From Sambucus nigra (Eukaryota; Streptophyta; Magnoliopsida; Dipsacales; Adoxaceae), in the NCBI GenBank assembly GCA_949130495.1, contig OX422210.1, positions 503,727,760 to 503,791,759 of the forward strand: a stretch of 64,000 nt of DNA, given 5' to 3'. A model generated the notes under the pieces. It did no database searches and was not told where the DNA came from. It was given only the letters and a program-made list of their open reading frames with translations. Made by a program: the position numbers and the translations under genes. Shown here piece after piece: positions 56,611 to 64,000 of this stretch (position 1 is its first letter; every line of letters begins with the position of its first letter).

Positions 56611-59337
56611 GAAAGCACATACTTATGAATATTCTATAAGATTTTAATCGGGATATTTTATTTTAAATGAAAATATTTTTTATATTAAATTTAAAAATAA
56701 TTTATTTTCGTTTGAAATCGAATCAAACATTTAAATTCAAATTTAAATGGCTATTAGACATTTTGTGATGAGTTAAATATGTAAGGTAGGCAATTTTAAA
56801 TTAAAGGGCAATATATTAATATGCATTAGCTTAGGATACAAGATAGGGTTTGAGAGAGGGTATACATAAGGAATATTATTATGGATGATTATAAGGAAAG
56901 GGAGATGAAAAAGACAGGCCAAAAACTAAATCCAAAGAGGCAAAAATGAGTGGAATGAGAAGAGACAATTTGAAGTGTTTAGACCTTCTTTTTGAGTGAC
57001 TTCAGATGAGATTTGAGAAAAAACTCAAAACATATACTAGACTTAATTTTTCGTGTAGAATCCAAATCTGAAGTTATATTGACAATTTGAATAATTTCGA
57101 AGTTGATTTTTTTGGGTTTTCAAAACAGGCCTACAATTGTGAATTTTGACTCGCTTGAGGTAGTTTCATTCTCCCATGGTTAATTTAGTGTGCTACACTT
57201 ATTCAACCTTGATTGTATAGTTATATTCATGCTATGTGTTTCATTTATATGTATTATATTCTCGTATATTATATTCGTTCTTGCACCCATTTTGTATGTA
57301 TTATTTTTATGCCGTGTTGTTTGGGGTAATGTAACTAGTTGATGTTACGAGCATGTTGGGTTATAGAAATTGGGTAGAAAACATGTACACTTGATTTAGA
57401 GGAATTGAATCTGAAATTTATTTGAATTGAGAGAATGATATTATGATGATTATTATTGGAGAATGTATAGGCATTCCTTAGCCGAATCACCCACTGGACG
57501 GGGTGTACTCTTGGCTATGATTTTATTTATTACCCAAAAACTAACCTATGGACCCTGGTTGGAGAGTATGCCACATTTTACTATGGCGGTGATACCATGT
57601 TTTGATGGTCCATGTACCCGAGTTATGTTATTTATTTTGGGGGGATGAGGGGGATTGTTCTGAGGATTTGGTTTATATCTGATCTTATTTGGGTGATGTC
57701 GAACTTTATGTTTGAATTTAAGGTAAAAACATTTTGGGTGAATTTAGAGGATGAAATTCGTTTTGTAGGGGGGAAGACGGTAATACCCGTAATTTTGAGA
57801 GCATATTTATGAATATTCTATAAGATTTTCGTCGGGATATTTTATTTTAAATGAAAATATTTTTTTATACTGCATTTAAAAATAATATATTTTGGTTTAA
57901 AATCGAATCAAACATTTAAATTTAAATTTAAATGTCTTTTGGAAATTTTATGATGAGTTAAATATGTAAACTAGGTAATTTTAAATTAAAGGGCAATATA
58001 GTAATATGCATTAGCTTAGGCTCCAAGCTGGAATTTGAGAGAGATGTTATATAAGGAATATTATGGGTGATTAAAAGGAAAGGAAGATGGAAAAAAGGAT
58101 AAAAACGAAATCAAAAGAGTAAAAAATGAGTGGATTGAGAAGAGCCAATTTGGAGTGTTTTCTTTTCGAGTGCTTTCGGATGAGATTTGAGAAAAACTCA
58201 AAACTCATACTTGACCTGATTTTTCGTGTAAAATCCAAATCTGCAGTTGGATTAGAAGTTTAGATAATGTTTGGATCTGAATTTTTTGGGTTTTCAAAAC
58301 AGGCCTAAATGTTGGATTTTGACTCGCTTGAGGTCGTTTCGTTCTCTCGTGGTTAATTTAGTATGCTACACTTATTCAATCTTGATTGTATATTTATATC
58401 CATGATATGTGTTGCATTTATATGTATTGTATGCTCATATGTTATATTCGTTCTTGCACCTATTTTATTTGTGTTATTTTCATACCATGTAGTTTGGGTA
58501 ACGAAGCTAGTTGATTTTACGAGAATGTTGGGTTATAGAAATGGGTAGAAAATATGTAAACTTGATTTATGGGAATTGAATCTAAATTTATTTTAATTGG
58601 GAGAATGATATTATGATGACTATTATTGGATAATGCATTGGCATTCCTTAGCCAAACCACCCGTTGGACGGGGTGTGTTGTCGTCTACGATTTTGTTTAT
58701 TATCCAAAGATTAGGCCATGGACCCCATTGATGAGTATGTTAAGATTTACTATGGCGGTGATTCTTAGATTTTATGGCGGCGATTCCATGTTAAGATGGG
58801 TCATGTTCCCAAGTTATGTTATTTATTTTGGGGGGCCATTGGATTGTTCCGAGGATAATTAACAGGATAGTGGACGGTAGTCCATGCCGTACTATAGGAA
58901 GTGCGGCGGGAATTTTTATACTGGTTAGATAATAGATGATGATTATATTATTTGGATTTTAGTTTGATTGTTCATATTGTATACACTCTTGTATTATTTG
59001 CATACACTCTTATATGTGATGCACGCACACACAAGTATGTGTAGTTACACGTGGAGCATTTATACTAGCTACTGAGTTTTCCGCTCATCCCCCTATAGTT
59101 TGTTGTATTTTAAGATTGATGCGAGATAATATTTATGGTATCATTGAGATTGGGACCATCACTAGAGGCTCTAGATATTTATTTTCAAAAATTTATTTGT
59201 ATAATTTTGCTTATTCTAAATTGTTTTGTAAAAGGACATTTGAGATTTAATAAAATGAGAAATCTTATTCAGTCGATTTATTATCTATGCTTCCGCAAAT
59301 TTATTTTCAATCTAAACGGTATTGTTTTATAAGAAAA
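56611..59337 (+). mobile_element. Collapsed Gypsy element E
   Basis: A partial 5' LTR (56611 to about 57650) and a fuller 3' LTR (57779 to about 59337) share long stretches (ATTCTATAAGATTTT, AATCGAATCAAACATTTAAAT, GGCATTCCTTAGCC, TTACTATGGCGGTGAT). Between them lies only about 120 bp ending GAAATTCGTTTTGTAGGGGGG, the Tekay-type end of the interior with its purine tract. Nearly the whole interior and the end of the 5' LTR are deleted. The insert lies in B's 5' LTR. Confidence 0.8.
57752..57778 (+). promoter_or_regulatory. Polypurine tract of element E
   Basis: GAAATTCGTTTTGTAGGGGG followed by GGAAGAC, directly before GGTAATACCCG, the start of the 3' LTR (originally TGTAATACCC). Confidence 0.75.
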
Positions 59338-59339
59338 TA

Positions 59340-59768
59340 TTCTCTAATTTATTACCTGATATACAGCTATCTCTAGTACTGCCACCCAATAATCGCATAT
59401 GATAGGAGAGAAATACTTTACTCACGTCTATTTTCCATACAAAGGTACAATACCTAGTATGTACAAATAAATGGGTTGTTCTCACACCCGTACGTAATGA
59501 AGGCCTTACCATATTGCCTTAGGGGATCACTCACGAGGACTAAGTATAGTCTTAGGTCATCCCAAACCTATGACCTTAGTACGTTCAAGGGATAAATCAC
59601 AAGCCTACTCATCACTTATATAATCTACCATAACCAAGATTACACAATGAAATATATATGTGACCTCAATCAGTACACAAATACCTAGACATATGACCCT
59701 GGGATATGTATAACCAAGTAGGGCCCATCTACTACCAGGGTACCATCGTGGTCAACATCGCACGTTCC
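59340..59768 (-). repeat. 5' LTR of element B, resumed segment
   Basis: Matches 43180-43620 of the other B LTR (TCTCTAGTAC, ATAAATGGG, GGGGATCACTC, ACATATGA phrases). It ends at GCACGTTCC, where the Copia LTR begins; the other LTR continues GCATGTGCCCCATC. Confidence 0.82.
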
Positions 59769-61722
59769 TGAAAAACACGTTGCTAATGTCGTTTAATACA
59801 AGATTAAACTGTATAAGCAACTCCGAGATGTTTGTTGAAGAAACCCTTTTCTTTTGAAAATAAAATAGATAAACAACAAGTTGTGTTTACAAAAACTTAT
59901 GTTCGAGAATAACCAAGACTTTGTAATCAGATTTAAAACTAAGAAAGTTTCAAAATATCAGCACACTATAGAATGAGATGAGGAGATGAAGATAATCAGA
60001 ACACACTATTTTTAACGTGGTAAAACCTCTCCCAATAGAGGAAACATCCACGGTGACTTCTAAGTCACGAAAGTAAAAAAAAATCCACTAAAAACAAATA
60101 GCAGTTACAAATAATACAACATACATACACACAACTCAGTCTATTCTAAGTTTAGGAATATACCCCACTTGGTGTCCTTCTAACTTCTTTGTAGATCTGA
60201 TTGTGGATGATGTTCTTCCAGTTTGATAACTTCCATTTTGCTTTAGCTTTCTTTGCATCGACTCAATAATATTTGATCTTATTCACAACACTTTCAGCGT
60301 GGTAGTGTGTCAAGTGTTTTTGATGTGATTTCTATCCACATGCATGAACTCACACACACTTAGTTTGTACAGACTGTCCTAGAAAATTACATATAAAGAC
60401 TATATGCTGTGATTTTCTTTTCTTTCTTTCTTACAAAACTTGAAACCTTTTGACCTTTTAATCTATCCCAGATTCCACGGATATCTTGCTTCAAAATCAG
60501 TCAAGATCTTAATCAATCTCAGTTTTGAAAAGATTTTTGAGATTGAAAACCTCCAAGTGAGAATCCAACTAGATCAAGGTTTAGTTTCACAAGAATAATA
60601 AACATAAAACATTTACAGATCTAAATCAACAAAGATTTTCACAAAACGAGAAACAAATATGCAGATCTAGTGATATATAACATGCAATAGTGTAGATCTA
60701 AGATTTCTATGAATAAAGAAATACAGATCTCACCAAAATGTCTAAGTTGGTAACAAGATCACAGATCAAGAGGTTACAGCTACAAACTATCAAACCAGTA
60801 ACACCACTCTCTCTCAAACACTCAAGGTTGTGTTTGGGGTTTTGAAATTACGAAGGTTTGAATATGGTTTGAAGTTGTTTAGGATTAGGATTTCTCTAAC
60901 TCAGTTTCCCTTTCTCTCTCTTCTCTCTCACTTCTCTCTTCTCTCTTCTCTCTTTTTTTTTCTCAATTTAGACGACTGCCAAAAGTCTTAAAAGGCTGAG
61001 AATGATAGGGTTTAAATAGGAGCCAATGAAGGTTCTGGATCGAAGATAGCAATCAATGGTTGAGATTCAGTCTTCCTATATTGACTTTGATCCAAGGGTG
61101 GTGAGATAGCGGTGGTTAAGATGAAGATGATTGGTCCACAGTGATAACACACGGATAGTCTTTAAACACATGCAGGCCGTTGATAACGTTTGATCTAACG
61201 ATCCACAATTCACCAGGCTGCTCTCTCACAAAACAAACACAAAAGAGATAACAGGAGCTTGACAAGTGTTGGCAAGTTATTGGCTGGCAAACACGCGTCC
61301 AAACTAATTACAGGCAACACCCTAATGTCTCTGGCGCTTTGATATTCTACCCAATCAAACATTCTCATGAAAAAATAATTTTCCATAATATCATTTTAAC
61401 CCCACAAAGTTTATAAACAAACTTTTATTAAAGAAAACATTATTTTAAAAATGTTTAAAAATTCCCAAAAAATTATTAAAACAACATTTTAAGGGGAATT
61501 TAACACACAATCAATATGAGCAATATATACACATGTATGCACTTCTAATGTGTGTAGTGTGATTCAATTTATACCTTTTGGATCATTGAAGAGGATTAGA
61601 GAGTGAATAAGTCTGAGGTTCTTTGGATTCTAGGTTAGACAACTAATTTTGTCACTATTTCCAAACTAGATGAACACTTATACAATATAGACTTAAGTAA
61701 GTCAAAGGTATAAGGTGCTTCA
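59769..61722 (-). repeat. 3' LTR of the right Copia element
   Basis: On the plus strand it runs from TGAAAAACACG (59769) to GGTGCTTCA (61722), 1,954 bp, with TGAA...TTCA ends. The purine tract borders it at 61723. A pyrimidine-rich tract lies at 60900-60965. The five bases before it, GTTCC, should be repeated at the element's other end outside the window. Confidence 0.85.
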
Positions 61723-61736
61723 ATCTCCCCCTTTGG
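61723..61736 (-). promoter_or_regulatory. Polypurine tract of the right Copia element
   Basis: The minus strand reads CCAAAGGGGGAGAT directly before the LTR. A second tract, AATGGGGGAGAAAT, lies upstream at about 61991-62004, the serial-tract pattern of Sireviruses. Confidence 0.85.
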
Positions 61737-62046
61737 AAATATGAGACAAAATCTCCTTTGAGTTAGCTTAAACTCTTAGGGAACCAAAAAAAATAAAACC
61801 TAGTCCTATGCAAAAGATACTATCTACCCATTTCCTAGAAAGTCAAAAATTACATAACTCAACTATTTACAAATTTGTACACTAGAGAGAAATGGTAGAT
61901 AAACAGTAGAAGAGGTTCCTGCAAATATGCACTAAGATCAAGCAGTTTAGATGTAATATGAACAAAACATTGAACCCGTAAGACTCAAATTTCTCCCCCA
62001 TTTTGTCTCAAATGGACAAAGGGTAAAAAATTACGGTCTTAAGAGA

Positions 62047-64000
62047 TTAATCAGCACATACCATACCTATAGAATTACGCAAATACAGAAATCTGTTATA
62101 GTCTAGAGGTTTAGTGAACATGTCTACAAGTTGCAAATCAGTAGGTAGGTAATGGATTTCTAACTCCTTAGTCTCAACAAGTTCGCGTATAAAGTGATGT
62201 CTTATTTTAATATGCTTAGTTCCCGAGTGTTGAACCGGGTTTTTAGATATGTTAATGGCGCTTTGATTGTCACAATACAATTGTAACTGATCTTCTTTAA
62301 TCCCATAGTCGCTTAACATTTGTTTTATCCATAACAATTGAGCACAGCAACTTCCTGCTGCTATATATTCGGACTCAGCCGTAGATAAAGATGTGCAATT
62401 CTATTTTTTGCTACTCCAACCTACTAAATTATTCCTGATATAATAATAGGCACCTAATGTACTCTTACTGTCATCGGTACAACCGTCCCAATCAGCATCA
62501 GTATACCCTATGATGGTGCTGCAGGTATCATTAGTGTACCTAAGTCCAAGATTAAGAGTGCCTTTTATGTACTTTATTATACGTTTCACACAAGATAAAT
62601 GGCTCTCTTTAGGGTTATTCTGGTAACGTGCACACAGACATACAGTATACATTATATCTGGTCATGAGGCAGTTAGATAGAGTAGACTACTAATCATACT
62701 ACGATAAAGTGTGGAATCAACTGACTTTCCATTTTCATCTTTACATAATTTAACAGTAGTACCCATTGGCGTTTTGGCAACTTTAGCATTATCTAAACCA
62801 AATTTCTTAACAAGGTCTACGGAATGCTTAGTTTGAGATACAAATAATCCATCAGAATTCTGTTTTACTTGAAATCCTAAGAAAAGATGTAGCTCCCCCA
62901 TAAGGGACATGTGAAACTCCTTATGCATAATAGCAGAAAAGGATTTAACTTCAGATGTTGAAGTAGACCCAAAGATGATGTCGTCAACATAGACTTGGGC
63001 TATAATAATGTTTTTGTCAAAATGTTTGACAAAGAGGGTCTGGTCATTTCCTCCTCTCGTAAAACCATTATCCAACAAAAAGTTGGAAAGGCGTTCATAC
63101 CAAGCTCTAGGAGCTTGTTTTAAGCCATACAAAGCCTTTTTTAGACGAAAGACATGGTCTGGGTATTTTGGGTCAATGAACCCTTTGGGTTGTTCTACAT
63201 ACGTCTCTTCGGACAGAATTCCATTGAGGAAGGCAGACTTGACATCCATTTGATAAAGTGCAAATTTTAAGTGACACAATATGGCGAAAAGAAGTCGAAC
63301 AGATTCAAGACGAGTGACAGGGGAAAATGTCTCGCTAAAATCTATCCCTTCTATTTGAGAGTAACCTTGAGCAACAAGTCTAGCTTTGTTTCTAAGGATT
63401 ACCCCATTTTCGTCATATTTGTTCTTAAAGATCCAATGTGTGCCAATAACATTTTTGTTTTGAGGCCGTGGTACAAGATACCAGACATCGTGAATGACAA
63501 ATTGTAAAAGTTCTTCCTGCATAGCAGAAATCCAGTGTGCGTCATTCAATGCTTCATTAACATTTTTCGGTTCCACAAGGGAGGCGAAACATGCAAAATT
63601 AACATAATTTCTTAACTGGGATCTAGTATGGACTGGCTCATTAGGATTACCGACCACGTTGTTAATGGGATGATCTTTAGAGACCCAGCCAGGTACTTCT
63701 GGACTCTCAATAGGTAATGAGTCATCTATTTCTGGTGAATCATTTTTGAAATCATTTTCAGATTCAACCACAATAGGTTATTCAGATATCTTATTTTCGA
63801 CAATAGTGTCTCTTACAATTACATTTATCGACTCCATAAGGGTCTTAATACGCAGATTGTATATACGATATGCACGACTGTTTGGAGAGTAACCTAAAAA
63901 TATGGCTTTATCTCCACGCGTCTCGAATTTGGACCAATGTTCTCTGTCTTTACAAACGTAACACCGACTTCCTAAAGGTCTTTGGTATTTCAGATTAGGC
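62047..64000 (-). pseudogene. Sirevirus-like Copia pol: integrase end, reverse transcriptase, RNase H (runs off right edge)
   Basis: Reading leftward from 64000: the end of integrase (CYVCKDREHWSKFETRGDK, AIFLGYSPNSRAYRIYN), then RT with HWISAMQEELLQF, WIFKNKYDENGVILRNKARL, DFSETFSPVTRLESVR, QMDVKSAFLNG, ALYGLKQAPRAWYERL and the catalytic VYVDDIIFG, then RNase H with GYTDADWDGC, TAESEYIAAG, LYCDNQSAINISKNP and HYLPTDLQLVDMFTKPLDYNRF. It ends at MVCAD and a stop before 62047. All segments are in one frame, interrupted by TAA at 63778-63780, TGA at 62662-62664 (a conserved Arg in LTASRPDI) and TAG at 62401-62403 (a conserved Gln after SSKK). All three fit single C to T changes. Pol copies and integrates the element; this one is inactive. 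Confidence 0.93.

Larger units (their letters stand above)
42396..59768 (-). mobile_element. Gypsy element B (Tekay/Del-like), nested host of several insertions
   Basis: The left LTR begins TGTGATGCACGGTAAAATCC at 42396. The second LTR begins TGTGACACCCCGTAAAATCC at 53565, beside a primer site (53551-53562), so the element is on the minus strand. After removing the LINE the interior is about 2.7 kb with no recognisable pol, as in element A. The second LTR is broken up by an LTR-tRNA insertion, element E and a Copia element. B's right end is not in the window: 59768 is where the Copia element cuts in. Confidence 0.8.

Noticed and set aside
63008..63507. Plus-strand open frames at the right end
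   Set aside because: Antisense of Copia reverse transcriptase, which has clear catalytic motifs on the minus strand.

Overview
The window is repeat-dense plant nuclear DNA, most likely from a eudicot with a large genome. The evidence is two CACTA transposons, Sirevirus-type Copia elements, Tekay/Del-like Gypsy elements, an L1-type LINE, an Athila/Tat-type LTR and plant gene fragments (TOP6B, GAUT, B3 domain). I found no intact host gene. Every recognisable coding region belongs to a transposable element or is a captured or decayed fragment. The species cannot be named from the sequence.

Left part (1-3632): the 5' end of a reverse-strand Copia element (gag start, Met-tRNA primer site, LTR with GC-rich palindromes), then a foldback MITE and unassigned AT-rich DNA.

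3633-16701: an outer CACTA element with matching ends and a TTT target duplication. A second CACTA element (5370-13135, GAA duplication) is inserted in it. The inner element carries a shuffled set of host exons: TOP6B on the minus strand, and an M16-peptidase exon joined to a galacturonosyltransferase (GAUT) exon on the plus strand. The outer element keeps the two ends of a TNP2 transposase with the middle missing, plus a B3-domain fragment present as an inverted repeat.

16705-33821: unassigned DNA, a decayed gag-like coiled-coil gene, and in it a 9,987-bp Gypsy element (A, 23552-33538, CAAGC duplication) with 3.7-3.8-kb LTRs and only a broken gag inside.

33822-64000: a nest of insertions. 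An old Sirevirus-like Copia element (C, LTRs at 33822 and 40981) has element B (Gypsy, from 42396) in its 3' LTR. B holds a nearly full-length LINE (46111 to about 51515). B's second LTR (from 53565) holds an Athila/Tat-type LTR joined to a 57-nt copy of tRNA-Asp, a collapsed Gypsy element (E), and a reverse-strand Copia element whose 3' LTR (59769-61722) and pol run off the right edge.

The two strongest leads are the LTR-plus-tRNA-Asp copy between roughly 306-bp direct repeats, which looks like integrated plus-strand strong-stop DNA, and the CACTA pair that has captured pieces of at least four host genes, one as a hairpin.
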